From NCBI RefSeq assembly GCF_905115235.1, contig NC_051852.1:114714027-114778026 (forward strand): a DNA stretch of 64,000 bases. The letters are read 5' to 3'. The notes below the pieces were generated by a model. The model was not told where the DNA came from, ran no database searches, and saw only the letters and a program-made list of their open reading frames with translations. The stretch is from Hermetia illucens. Lineage: Eukaryota > Arthropoda > Insecta > Diptera > Stratiomyidae. Position 1 is the stretch's first letter. Every line of letters begins with the position of its first letter. Positions 20,830 to 31,248 of this stretch are shown in pieces. The position numbers were made by a program, and so were the translations under genes.

Positions 20830-21910
20830 GGAGTGCATGCCAACGGGTCAACCAAGAGAGTGTCAATCAGTTGACATTTTCTAGCCTCAGACTTCTTTCA
20901 GGCCGTCAGCTGTGCCCGCGGCCGTTCAATGCGTCGGCAGAGGCAAATTCACAATGGCAACAAGCTCGTGGTTCGTGCTTCTGATGTGCCGCCACATCAC
21001 TCCGCCCCCAGCTGAAACCGTGCGTGATCCCGTCAATATCCTATTGGCGGGCAAACCTGACGTTTCTCTGGCGTTTCTTTGAAGCGTCCGCCGGATCATT
21101 GAATGTCTTCAATCTCGACAAGGAGACCCACTTGGGCTCGCTTCGAACGTCGAGCTTGAAGGAGTCCTCGCCTCGCTCCAGAACTCTAAAGGGCCCTCGG
21201 GGAGGCGCAGTTCCTCTACGTACACCATCTCCGCGGGGTTGGCCGTGAACTCCTCTCGGTGGGCTGTTCGAAGGCCGAGGAGGACGAGGAGCCATTTAGG
21301 CGGCTTTTAGTGTCCGGTGCTTACGTTCCAGTATCCCATTGGACTGTGAATGGTATGCAGTAACCCTATGCCGTTTGAAGAAAAGAGTAGACTCGAACTG
21401 GATTCTCTGGGCCATGATGATTACGACTGGTACATTAAAGCGTGGAGTCCACTCTCAACAGAGGGCCTCGGCACACGATTGTGTCATAATATCAGTCAGA
21501 GGTATTGCTTCAGGTCACCGCGTAAACTTGTCAATGATTGTGAGGCAATATCTGTATTCGTGCGAGTCTCGCAAAGCGCTAATTATGTCCAGATGGATAT
21601 AAAACGTCTGTTTCCTTTCTTACGTGCTTGGTGACTTAGCACTTCTGATACGCGATGCACTGTCTGACCCAAGAGATTACGTCCTTTTTCATGGACTACC
21701 AGAAGTATTTTTCAATAACTAACTAGTTCGTCGTCCTGATGCCTGGGTGCGCAAGATCGTGTGTTCGGTTAAATTCTTCCCTGCGAAAATCGGCCGGAAT
21801 GAATGGCCCAGGTCCCTTGTCTGAGGTCTCACAGAGTAAGTAGGAGTTTGAGTCGAAAATAGGAAATTCCTTGAATTTGACGTTTGGAGCTGAGTCGATT
21901 ATTCTCTAAC
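20830..21910 (-). mobile_element. Gypsy LTR retrotransposon fossil: integrase region and 3' end
   Basis: Read on the minus strand. A zinc-finger-side segment of integrase (LAHPGIRTT, DVISWVRQCIA) lies at about 21770-21660. Integrase core (YRYCLTIIDKFTR, PEAIPLTD) lies near 21560-21490. The C-terminal domain (GPFRVLERGEDSFKLDVRSE, VSLSRLKTFN) spans 21200-21100. Next comes a purine-rich tract with GGGGGCGGAG ending near 20997, followed by TGATGTGGCGGCAC, the likely start of the 3' LTR, which fades by about 20830. The 5' LTR, gag, protease and RT are absent. It is broken in several places and looks moderately old. Confidence 0.8.
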
Positions 21911-22290
21911 CAATCCCTTAATCTTCAAGACGAGCAACCCATTGGATGATTTCCATTGTTTTCTTCCCTCATCACTCGGTGCAATGTGCTGAAGATAGGC
22001 AACACGGGTTAACTAGGTTCAATTGCGATGGCAACGGTGCCGTAAAAAAATAGGGGAAAGTTGAATATACAGGATGACGCACGCTGTCAGTACTCTATGT
22101 TAGACAGGCATTCGAAATGTCTATATGGGGCATGTCTCCCTAAGGTATACAAAGAAATAGTAAGTTTTATGTCAGGAATGAACCAAAGGAACATGTGTTT
22201 CAGAGGTATACGTCAAGCCTAACCGGGGACGAAATTGAGAGGCTCTGTCCGGCAAGTCAAAAACACAACACAAGAATAAGACCACAATCT
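21911..22290. other. Unassigned spacer
   Basis: No gene or repeat recognised between the Gypsy fossil and the 3' end of gene C. Confidence 0.3.
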
Positions 22291-22296
22291 GGATCA

Positions 22297-22302
22297 TTTA
22301 TT
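22297..22302 (-). terminator. Polyadenylation signal of gene C
   Basis: AATAAA on the minus strand about 65 nt past the stop codon of gene C. Confidence 0.55.
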
Positions 22303-22366
22303 TATATTCAATTACGTGATATTTAAAAAACACACACAGTAAATAGTGACAAACTGCGTTTACCAT

Positions 22367-23603
22367 CTACAGTTGGTACGCTGGTGATATCATTGGTTCG
22401 CCAGCCAAACCACGGAGCACATTATGGGCTGCAACAAGGGCCATATTTTCAGTAGCTTTTTCTGTAGCTGTTCCAAGATGTGGAATAATCACTAAAAGAT
22501 AGATAATCGTTACAAAACAGTATTTAGAGTCTCCTAAGTTTTTCAAATTACCACAATTGGGCAAAGTCATTAGAGGATCATCTTTAGGAAGGGGCTCGGG
22601 TGTCATTACATCTAATCCTGCTGCAAAAATTGTATGATTTTTCAGAGCATTGTAAAGAGCCTTTTGATCGGCAATTTCTGCAAAGATATTCATAAGTAAC
22701 TCTATTTTGAATATGACAAACGAACTTACGTCCTCTGGCGACATTTACGAAAATACTTGTTGGTTTCATTTTGTTGAACGCGGCTTCGTTGAACATTTCT
22801 TTTGTTTCCGGCGTTAGAGGGCAAGCGGCGATGACAAAATCACTGGTTTTTAAGAGCTCATCAAAGGAGACATATTTCGCGTTATATTTTTTAGCCTCCG
22901 GCTTTTCATTGCGCCCAGTGTAAAGGAGTTCTTTGATTTCGTAGCCTTGTAGACGTTGCGCTATAGATTGGCCAATGCCTCCAAAACCTACAATTCCAAC
23001 GGTGGACCCTTTTATATCGTAACCGAGCATCCATTTATGGCTCCATGTGATCCATGTCTCACTGAAAGAGTGGTTTGGTTGGTAAATTATAATTTTATAA
23101 TGTTGAACTGTTTCAGGATCGAAATTTTCTTTTCGTGAGGTGGAGAGTTGGTCAAGTGATACTTCAAATGGAAGGAATCAAATTTACCGATCTACTCACT
23201 TTTCAATATGCAGACGTCCCTCGTGAAATCTTCTTGCAGCTGCCACCATCAATGCAATAGTTAACTCTGCAACAGGTTCATTCACCACAACTGGAGTATG
23301 TCCTAACTGAACTTTTCTCCTTTTCAGTGCAGGTTGATCCACATAATCAATTCCAGATGACATAGTTGAAATAACTTTGAGTGTTTCTCCAGCTGTATCG
23401 AGTACTTCATCATTAAGTTTATCATAAGTTCCCCATAATACTCCATCGACTCCCGGGACTTTCTTCAACATTTCACTACGTTCTGGGGGCAGTGTTTCAC
23501 AAATAGTTACATCACAACTTTTCTTGAGTAAATCAATGGCGGCTTTTGGTACTTCGGGACTAGTGACGAGTACTTTGAATCTTTTATCACTCTGTGAAGC
23601 CAT
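22367..23603 (-). CDS. GRHPR: Glyoxylate/hydroxypyruvate reductase-like dehydrogenase, gene C
   Basis: Four exons: 23200-23603, 22730-23061, 22552-22677 and 22367-22491. GT-AG introns are 138, 52 and 60 bp; the product is 328 residues, the usual GRHPR length. Start chosen at MASQSDKRFKVLVTS; an in-frame Met upstream at 23696 would add an unusual N-terminal tail. All key sites are present: substrate loop STMSSGIDY, dinucleotide motif GFGGIG, TGR after beta-2 (typical of NADPH use in the human enzyme), catalytic Arg in VNVARG, Glu in TPEPLP and His in IPHLG. Expected reaction: NADPH-linked reduction of glyoxylate and hydroxypyruvate in the cytosol. Intron positions match genes A and B, so the three are ancient tandem relatives and C is the conserved member. 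Confidence 0.93.
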
Positions 23604-23873
23604 TGTCTTTGATGGGTTGAATTGAGGTAATATTGCAGAGTTTACTAGAAAAATAGAGACGTATTGTATAATGTGACTGGTAAATATTTTCTGCAAAATT
23701 TATAGTAATAATTCGAGACCCTTCGCCGTGACCCGTGATGGAAACGGTGATACAGAAAACAAAGAATATGTCCAGGAACTATTCAAATGACTGAATTTTT
23801 TTTACTAACAAATTAGTTCTGCATCCCCGAACTACATTTGATTAAAATTTCAGCTCGTGTTCCCTCTGCAGTA

Positions 23874-24725
23874 CCATGAAAAGTCTCACATTTCCTGAAC
23901 CTGGGCCGCTTCCCCGTTTGAATAATGTATTAAACGCAGAAATCCAACGTCTTTGGTCCATTTTTGAAAACTTTTACTACTTGGGGGCCGAGGAACTTTT
24001 CAATTTTCATTGTGTTCAGGTTTTCCCCTATATCTCGCACCCCATGGAAAATCTAATATTTCCTAAATCTGGATCTTCCCGGTCGAACAAAGTATCGCTC
24101 ACATCTATCCGACGATTTAGCATTTTTGCACATTTTTGCGTGGAAATTTCCAATTTTCGTCGATTTCGATCAGCCTTCCAAGCCCATCATATCTAGCGTT
24201 CCCGATCGAGCAGGATGAAAAATCTTGAATTCCTGAGTCTCAGACTTCTCCCCGTTCGAACGAGGTATTGCCCACCCAAATCCGACGATTTTGCATTTTT
24301 GCGAATTTTTACGACCCGAGGGTTGTGGAGATTTTCAATTTTCGTCGAATTCGGCCACGCTCCCAGCCGCCCATTTTCTACGATATGTCGCGCTCCCGGT
24401 GGAGTCGCATGAAAAATTTTGCATTTCCTGGATCTGGGCCGCCTCCCCGTTCGAACGAGGTATCGCCCACACAAATCCGACGATTTTGCGTTTTTGGAAA
24501 TTTTTATGACCCGGGGGCCGTCGAAATTTTCAATTTTCGTCGATTTCGGTCAGCCTCCCCAGCCACACATTTTCCACGATATCTCGCGTTGCCGGTGGAG
24601 TAACACGAAAAATCTTGCATTTCCTGAATCTGGGCCGCCTCCCCGTTCGATCGAGGTATCACCCACACAAATCCGACGGAGGTCGTAGAAATTTTCAATT
24701 TTCGTCGATTTGGGCTAGGCTCCCC
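23874..24725. repeat. Tandem satellite-like array, about five units of 166-196 bp
   Basis: The landmark CCCCGTTCGAACGAGGTAT and its variants recur at about 23912, 24078, 24250, 24445 and 24641. Unit lengths are therefore about 166, 172, 195 and 196 bp. Each unit also has AAATCCGACGATTTTGCATT, TTTTCAATTTTCGTCGA and ATTTCCTGAATCTGGGCCGC. The first two units are more diverged and the last unit is shortened. It lies just upstream of gene C. Open reading frames in it are by-products of the repeat. Confidence 0.88.
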
Positions 24726-25740
24726 CGCCAAATTAAGGGTTTTGTAACATATTTAATATTTATAAATTGTTCGTTTTGAGAATGATGGGGTCCTAAGTCC
24801 GCATCCACTTAATGCTGGAACGGACCAATTGGTTTTCGTAAGACTCTTTTAGCTAGAAGATTAGTTAGAAATTAGATTTCAGCCCCGAAGGAATTCAAGA
24901 CTGAATGATATAAACAGAGGACCAATACTTTCGCCACTCACTTTAACAAAATATAGGAAAATAAAGTGAAGAAAGCTTTAGCGAAGACAGAATCCATAGC
25001 AATCCAAATATTATAGCGACATAGGTGTACGTATCCATGCGCACACAAATTGTTACTTTGGCCATAGCCCAGCTGATTTAGAATTATCAACACCAAATGC
25101 ATGTACACAAATCACACTTTTTACTCACGTTTAAACAATCGGCCGAGCACACTTCTATTGGTGATACTAATCATAACTTAAATGCAAATCGCAATTAATT
25201 AAAAAATAACAAAAAATTATCTCGAACTGTCGAGCGAGGCTCCCACAACACTCCCTTCCAGCAATACTATCACTTGCCGGTCATTTACTATAGAGTGAAA
25301 GCGCTCCCCATAGCTAAGATGACAATGTGGAGCTTTCTCAGTGGCCCAGTAAGTCTTACGCAATATCTATACTTGTGTCCATGTAAATCCATTCATACAG
25401 TAAGTTTCCATTGATGGAGGCGGAGATAAAGATACTCGGATTATTAACTGAGATTTTAAAATTGAGGAAGCTGAAATTTAACATCATTAATTGTCGTTTG
25501 GTGAAGGTTCTATTAGGGTCCTATTTTCATTAATTATGCAAATGGAATTGACCTTTGGGTCCAAGTATCAACAAAGTCCGAAATCGTAAACTTGGCGCTT
25601 CAAGTTTTATGTCTTCTCTACGAATAATTCGGTGTACGACTGTAGTACATACGTACAAAGCTCCAAGGTCGTAGCATAAATGATTTAAATATGCTAGTTT
25701 ATTCATTTCAGCATGATACTAGCATTTTAAAATGCCTTAA
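24726..25740. other. AT-rich spacer
   Basis: No gene recognised. Near 24785-24805 is GTCCTAAGTCCGCATCCACT, the reverse complement of a short motif also seen at about 34035-34055. The remainder is unassigned. Confidence 0.35.
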
Positions 25741-25900
25741 ACTGGGTAGATTAAGGCGAAAGAGTCAACTTTGCCGTTTTATAACTTTGTTAGTAATACC
25801 ATCAAACTTTTCAGAATCGTCTTTTATATTATATTTTACATTATTGAAAAATATTGCACTTCTGGTGTGAATTTAATGGGATATAGCTATATAATAAAAG
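25741..25900 (-). repeat. Tail piece of the hairpin-headed repeat
   Basis: GAGTCAACTTTG...TTATAACTTTGTTAGTAATA matches the tail side of the hairpin-headed repeat as seen at 54975-55025 and 36430-36480. Confidence 0.5.
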
Positions 25901-25922
25901 GGAGGTTTCCAACCAATTTTCA

Positions 25923-26224
25923 AAACATTGGTATGTATTAGAAGGAAAGGTTTCCGATTAAACTATAGAATTTTATTTATGTTGAGGTAGCAAATCCGTG
26001 TTTCGGACACAACATGTGTCCTTCTTCAGTGCTTATTTTGTAATGATTTGTTTTACTTAACTCTGTGCCTTATATACCCTCAATTAGACCAATTAACATG
26101 ATAACTATTATTTAATTAACTAATTTGTCTGAGATTGTAATACCCCCGGAATTACTTACCCTAATTACATGGAATAAACTAGATGAACAATTGCCCATAT
26201 CCGTGTTCAACAACCTGGCATTAC
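25923..26224 (-). mobile_element. Penelope-like repeat end with hammerhead-like motif, copy 1
   Basis: About 120 bp (25923-26045) is shared with 34922-35041. On the minus strand the motif at 26029-26001 reads CTGAAGA, A, GGACACA, TGT, TGTGTCC, GAAA. That is the CUGANGA box, a 7-bp stem with a 3-nt loop, and the GAAA box of a hammerhead ribozyme, with one extra A before the stem. The flanks AGCA and TGCT can pair as stem I. A TATA-like GTATATAAG lies upstream at 26069-26077. Hammerhead motifs are known from the terminal repeats of Penelope-like elements. No Penelope RT is visible, so this would be a solo end or a non-autonomous relative. Confidence 0.55.
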
Positions 26225-26740
26225 CTTGCTTAAATATTTCTAGACTAAGTGGCCGACAGCGACCTAGAGGGCGGAGCTATCCCAGAAACCTAAAAAAATG
26301 GGTAAGTTGACCGTAAAGGGCCGCCCGCAAAGATTGAAGCTCCATCAAAGTGCTCGGTCGACACGTTCTTGCACGCCTCTGTGCTAGCCAGGCTCGGGAA
26401 TGTGGGGGGGGGGGGGGTCCTTTGAGCACTTTGATCCCCCACGCTTCATTACTGCAAAATCAACGTGTCTTTTCCGATGCGTGGGTCCGCACCGGATTTC
26501 AAAATAGACAATACTAGGGAATTCGCGACAGGCTATTGAATAGCAACCAGAACGCCAACTAAAATTTGAAAAAAAAAAAAAAAGGCTCGACAGTGCGCGT
26601 GGAGCCGTAAGTTTCCGGACCCGAGTGCCGCGATCAAGGAGGGGAAGATCCACGACGGATCACAGCCCCGATTATTGCCTCTTCCGCCTCAGATCTTGAA
26701 TGAGGCGCGGCCCCTGAGGCTCCCACCCTTCCTTGACATA
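26225..26740 (+). repeat. Dispersed repeat X, copy 1
   Basis: About 480 bp collinear, in inverted orientation, with 39760-40225. Shared landmarks on the minus strand are CGGCACTCGGGTCC, ACGGCTCCACGCGC, CGGACCCACGCATCGG, a C-run followed by ACATT, and GGGATAGCTC. It contains a 15-bp G-run at about 26404-26418 and an A-run near 26570. Both copies retain weak similarity in a translated frame (for example PMRGS followed by PD), so it may be the end of an old element of unknown class. Confidence 0.6.
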
Positions 26741-27037
26741 ATAATAATAATAATAATCGTTGGCGCAACAATCCATATTGGATCTAGGCCTTGAAGTGTG
26801 TTAGAGCACTTCATTCAAGACCGTAACGGTACACTACAGTAGACTGTAGGAGGCAATGTGGTCAGCATTGCGCTCGCCCGAGATTATTACCCTGATTTGA
26901 CTCAGGTACTCATTCACAGCTGAGTCGACTGGTATCCGACGTCAAATCACGATACAAATTCCACTGTCACCAGTGAGATTTGAACCGTGACCTTCCGCAC
27001 GACAGCCTTGTGCTCTAACCACTCAGCTATCCGGACA
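26741..27037 (-). mobile_element. tRNA-derived SINE, near full length
   Basis: On the minus strand it begins GTCCGGATAGCTGAGTGGTT: A box TAGCTGAGTGG at 27029-27019, B box GGTTCAAATC at 26986-26977. A tRNA-unrelated body of about 200 bp follows, and the 3' end is TATGGATTGTTGCGCCAACG with a (ATT)n tail. Length is about 297 bp. It would be transcribed by RNA polymerase III from the internal promoter and moved by a LINE. Other copies: 36175-36337, 28417-28560 and 20381-20469. Confidence 0.88.
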
Positions 27038-28100
27038 TCCTCAGGGCAATTTGTCTTTTTCGAGGATGTCCCTTTGTACAGGTTCTGCGGGAGCAAGGAG
27101 GAAAAGAGAGGGAGGAAGTTCTCAAATTACGCCAGAATTATTCACAATTCATATTGTATTAAGTATTAAAAAAAAACAAATATATAAATATATAATAAAA
27201 AGAATAAAATTAAATTAAAGAAATGAAAAAGGAAAAAAATTTACTGCAAATCAAAGAAAATTTAAAAAAAACTTATGCAGGCCTGAAATATTCGTTTTGA
27301 GAATGAGCATGAGAATGAGAATGCAGGCCGTCACTTCGAGCTCGAAGGATGATTCTGTGGTATAATGAAGTTCATGACAGTACAATATGAAAATTCTAAA
27401 ATATAATTTTTAATTGATTAGTTTATTTGTTGCTTTTCTTCTGTTCTTATTTTTCATTTGTTCAACTAAAAACGAAAACCTTTTCGTGTTTGCTGGTTTC
27501 TGCACATGCTGGGAAAACAACCCTGCAAAATCCGCTAGGTAAAGGTGTTGTTGCGAGCAAGCTTCCTCGAAAATTTCACATTCACTGGAGCCGCCTCTTC
27601 TCCTTTCTTCTGCTGTTTTCCGATGTAACACTTTATTTCCACGAATGTTATAATTTTTGATTGTTAATATTAATTTAAACCGCGTTACGGTTAGTCTTCG
27701 AAGCATTCTCGGAGGCTTCCTTTGTCTGGAACAGAGACGACAAAGGGTTCGTGCCGTTCGCGTCCCTTCAAAAAAATTCCCTTTAATTCCTCCACAGTTC
27801 CAAACGCTCTTAATTACCCGCCAACAGTTCACAAAAACTTCTTTCACCCGCCAACAGTTCACCCAAAAACAGCCTTCCTGGTCTTCGGCCTCTCGCCTTT
27901 TCTTTCGCCCAGCACCGCTTCACCTCCCGCTACGTTCCTTGAACTCTCTCTAGTCAATGTTGCGGCAACATGCGCATCCGCTGGCGGATGCGGCAAATCA
28001 TTTCCCTCTGTCAAGATCAATTCGCCCGAATGCATTCAATAATGTGCAATCTGTGGCGAACATTAGGGTAATTGCATATTATTAAATGCATTATTTAAGC
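27038..28100. other. Unassigned spacer, A-rich then mixed
   Basis: 27160-27280 is strongly A-rich. A short direct repeat ACCCGCCAACAGTTCAC occurs twice (about 27818 and 27847). A small palindrome GCATCCGCTGGCGGATGC lies near 27975. No protein or known element is recognised. Confidence 0.35.
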
Positions 28101-28107
28101 AAATTAA

Positions 28108-28370
28108 TTAAGAAAGAGTCGAATGAGATTCCGCTCTCGTAGCGCAGCCGCGGTCACTACAATTTTCTGCGGCGTCTAGTTTAGTATCCATAGATAACTT
28201 TCGTAAAACCTGCTCCTGCACCTGATTGAACAGTACAGGGACCAGCCAATTCCCTTGCTTTAATCCGACGTTTCTTTCAAAAGCATTTGTCAGGCTATTA
28301 TTGACTCTGACTTGTGCTGATGTGTGGGGTACTGTCATTTTGATAAGGCTTGCACGTTTTATTTGCCCTG
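28108..28370 (-). mobile_element. LINE reverse transcriptase fragment
   Basis: The minus-strand frame reads VRVNNSLTNAFERNVGLKQG followed by VPVLFNQVQEQVLRKL. This corresponds to the RT block around GLRQGDPLSPLLFN, most like the RTE-like family 2 at 19440-19560. Only about 260 bp remain. Confidence 0.6.
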
Positions 28371-28416
28371 TAAGTAGAGACTTAAGAATACACTAAAAAT
28401 CCTCAGTGCTAGTCGT

Positions 28417-28560
28417 AATCAGGGTAATAATCTCGGGCAAGCGTGGTGCTGACCACATTGCCTTCTACAGTGTACTGTAGTGTACCATTACTTGACTTGC
28501 GCTCTAACACACTTTAAGGTCCTGATTCAGTATGGATTGTTGCGCCAACGATTATATTAT
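28417..28560 (+). mobile_element. SINE 3' half
   Basis: Begins within AATCAGGGTAATAATCTCGG and runs to TATGGATTGTTGCGCCAACG and ATTATATTATT. It matches the body and tail of the SINE at 26741-27037. The tRNA-like head is missing, as expected for a 5'-truncated insertion. Confidence 0.8.
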
Positions 28561-28599
28561 TTTGCTCCAGGTTAAGGAGCATCACAATTCTACTGTGCT

Positions 28600-30705
28600 A
28601 TGTACCAACGTAGGGTTCCGGAATAGTGGAGAAAGATGCTTTCTACGAGCAATCAAACTCAGTTCAGGGGAAGTTTCCTAATAGTGACACTGTGATTGTG
28701 GTGTGTGATCTGAATGCCAAGGTGGAGTCTGACAACACCTTGCTCAGACATGTCATGGGGAAACATGATCTTGTCGACTGCAACGGTAATGGTTGGAGGT
28801 TCGTAGATATCTGCAACTTCCCCCGACTACTCATTGGTGGCACATTGTTCGAGCACAGAACCTGCCATAAGATCATTTGGATTTCGCGATCAGCAGTAGA
28901 CTTAGGAGTTGTCTTCTGGATGTGCATAACAAGACGGGCGGTACTTCTGGCAGGGTTGAAGAGCTGCGACCCCCAAGTTCAACATCGACCGCTTGAATGA
29001 CCCAGTTGTTGCTCGACAGTGGCAGAGCTATCTTACTGATCGAGCGGAAGATATACTGAGTAACCCACCTGAGAATATCGATGGGCCACCATCAAAAGTG
29101 CACTTTTCTCGGGTACTACGCAGGTCATCGACCACGCCCCAAAGGAACGTCATAACATCTGCAGAATCGTGGAAGGGCATCGATGAACGGAAGTGGTTGA
29201 AGGTTCTTCTAACCACCATGAACAGTGGCGGCCGCTCGATCTCCGATACTGAGGGAAACCCCGAGAAGTTCAGTGTAACGTACGCGTGGCAAGAGAGAAT
29301 TTGCTTTTGCGCTGGTCAGGCAAGCGGAAGATGCTGCACATCCCAATAGCTCCAGGCATGTATATCGCATCATGAAACAGCTTGCATGTGGTCACAAATC
29401 GTTCGATGGTCCTGTTAAGGACGTCAACGTTCGACTTCTCATCCACATGTTGAACAATCGCTGAAGTGAAAAGAACACTTCGCCACGGTTCTGAATCCTA
29501 TCATATACGGTGAAGTTCCTTCTTTTTGGAGAATAAGGCTAGTCACCAAAACATGTAAATACGGATTGTTTCTTCAAGCAGAAGGGAAATCATTTCGGCC
29601 ATCAATACATTCAAATGGAATAAAGCTGCTGGGCTTGACGGTTTTGTGCATTTATGGTAGCACCTGCAGTTACTTCTGATCTGTTGTTCGCAGTCGTACA
29701 GAAATCTAAGGAATACGAGACCTTTCCCAGAGAGTGGAAGAGGGGGATGATCGTAAATATTCCAAAGGATGGCACCCGTTTTGGTCTAGATTCACTTTAC
29801 GCGGTAATTAATGAATGTATTTTCGAATACTGAAGTACCGCGAGAATGTTAGAAGAAAACAAAAATGCATCGCTCTAGAAACACACTTTTATTTTTAACA
29901 TTGCATCAAAATTAGAACCTTTTCATTGAAAAATCTTATGCCAAATCTAATTTTCTAGCTTTCACTATTTTTGTTACCTAATCCAGGCCTACTCCTCCAT
30001 GAAGAACACCGGTGGTGTCAACTGTCAATCGAATTAACAACATTCCAAATAAATTTCGAATGTTGTAAACCCTGGTGCGCCACAGCGCTATGAGTGTGAG
30101 AATTGGAGAGGTATCTCCTTGCCGTTGCAACGACCAAAACTAAAATAATTCTTGAACGTGTCAAAGAACATATCGAAAGTTTGATCGATAGAAAGCAGGC
30201 AGTTTTCTGCTCCGAAACCTCCAGCATTAACAACATCAACACCAAGATCAAGTTTAGTGTTCTGTGCTAGTATCTTTTCTGTGCTGCTATATGGGAATAG
30301 CACATGGAAAGTGAATTCCACTGTTATGCAAAAGCTCCAAGCTTTCCCTAATATTTGTTTGCGTCATGTCATCGGATTGTGCTCTGACGCTACCTCAAAT
30401 GAAGAACTTGGTCGGCACATAGGGCTGCCACAGTACGCACTGTGATTGGAAGACGGAAATGACAGTGGCAGGATAGGTCAAACTTTAAAGAGGAGCTGCA
30501 TTGCGTGCTACGCCATGCAGAGCAATCCACTCTCCCAAGATGGCCGACAAGTGGGTAGTCTGAAAGGCGTTTGGTGCAGAACAGTAGAGGAGGAGTGCGG
30601 CCGTCTCGGAAAGTCGTGGGAGAAGCTGATGTGCATATCAGGTAACCGCGAGCGATGGCGCGTAGGTGTAGTTGACGCTATACCCCACCAAGGGGTGAAT
30701 GACCA
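28600..30705 (+). mobile_element. LINE family 1, long broken copy
   Basis: The endonuclease part at 28626-28985 has KDAFYEQ, VIVVCDLNAKVESDNTLL and GTLFEHRTCHK. The linker lies at 28990-29500. RT entry is near 29580-29780. After an inserted segment (29782-30092) the RT resumes (ENWRGI block near 30095, then IDRKQA). The C-terminal region runs from 30300 to 30690: LQAFPNICLRHVIGL, TSNEELGRHIGL, GRQVGSLKGVWCRTVEEECG and SWEKL. Same family as 1-1815. Several frame changes; dead. Confidence 0.8.
29782..30092. mobile_element. Insertion of about 311 bp inside the LINE
   Basis: The LINE text CACCCGTTTTG is interrupted at about 29781 and resumes with AGTGTGAGAATTGGAGAGG at about 30093, where related copies are continuous. 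The insert is AT-rich, has no ORF, and shows no inverted repeats at its ends that I can see. It may be a small non-autonomous element of unknown type. Confidence 0.5.
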
Positions 30706-30889
30706 TAATATATACTACCAGTTTTTCTGGAATTCTCACGCCAATACATTTCGGTCAATATTGCCATATGCATGCTCAAGTCCTTTACGTGAGCTTGGAA
30801 CTAGCATTTACAAGAACTTCTTCACTATTTTCTGTGCAAATAACTTCAGGAAGTGTGAAAACTTTTGTCCACTGCCATGCCCTTGGTAT

Positions 30890-31248
30890 GTATTCCAAGG
30901 CTTTGGTCCCCTACATGAGGGTGGACGATTCCGTAGCCTACATATTGACGAAATCTACGAGCGATACCATGACCGTCAGATTTTGGATAAAATCCGGCTC
31001 AATAGGTTACGGTGGGCGGGTCACTTAATCTGTATGGATGACGATGATCCAGCCGGGAAAGTCTATAAGGGCAATATCTATGGTAGAAAAAAGAGGCAAG
31101 GCAGACCCCGCCTGGGATGGAACGATGGCTCAGGTCAGGACGCCAGACAGCTTCTAGCGATATCGAATTGATGGACCTCGGCGCAAAACCGGGATGTCTG
31201 GACTTCCTTATTAAGGCAACCGGATACCAGTTGTTGCGCCATTGATGA
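30890..31248 (+). mobile_element. RTE-like LINE (family 2), 3' fragment
   Basis: A 5'-truncated copy. It encodes FGPLHEGGRFRSLHIDEIYE, RLNRLRWAGHLICMDDDDP and GRPRLGWNDGSGQDARQLL with few changes. It ends in GTTGTTGCGCCATTGATGATGATG. It lies just right of the LINE family 1 copy and shares a frame with it by chance (30446-31171). Confidence 0.85.

Noticed and set aside
23604-23696. Upstream in-frame Met of gene C as the start
   Set aside because: It would add 31 hydrophobic, AT-coded residues absent from the family. The start at 23603 aligns with genes A and B.
23874-24725. CRISPR-like array or a real coding region across the satellite
   Set aside because: Units are 166-196 bp without spacers, and the frames present are shadows of the tandem repeat.
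26404-26418. The long G-run as a quadruplex regulatory element
   Set aside because: It lies inside dispersed repeat X, and the other copy has a similar C-run. It is more likely slippage in a repeat than regulation.
27410-28042. Overlapping 98-150-residue frames as genes
   Set aside because: No family match, no splice context and frames open on both strands; composition looks like chance.
30446-31171. A single 241-residue gene
   Set aside because: It is a chance fusion of frames from two different LINE fragments that lie side by side.
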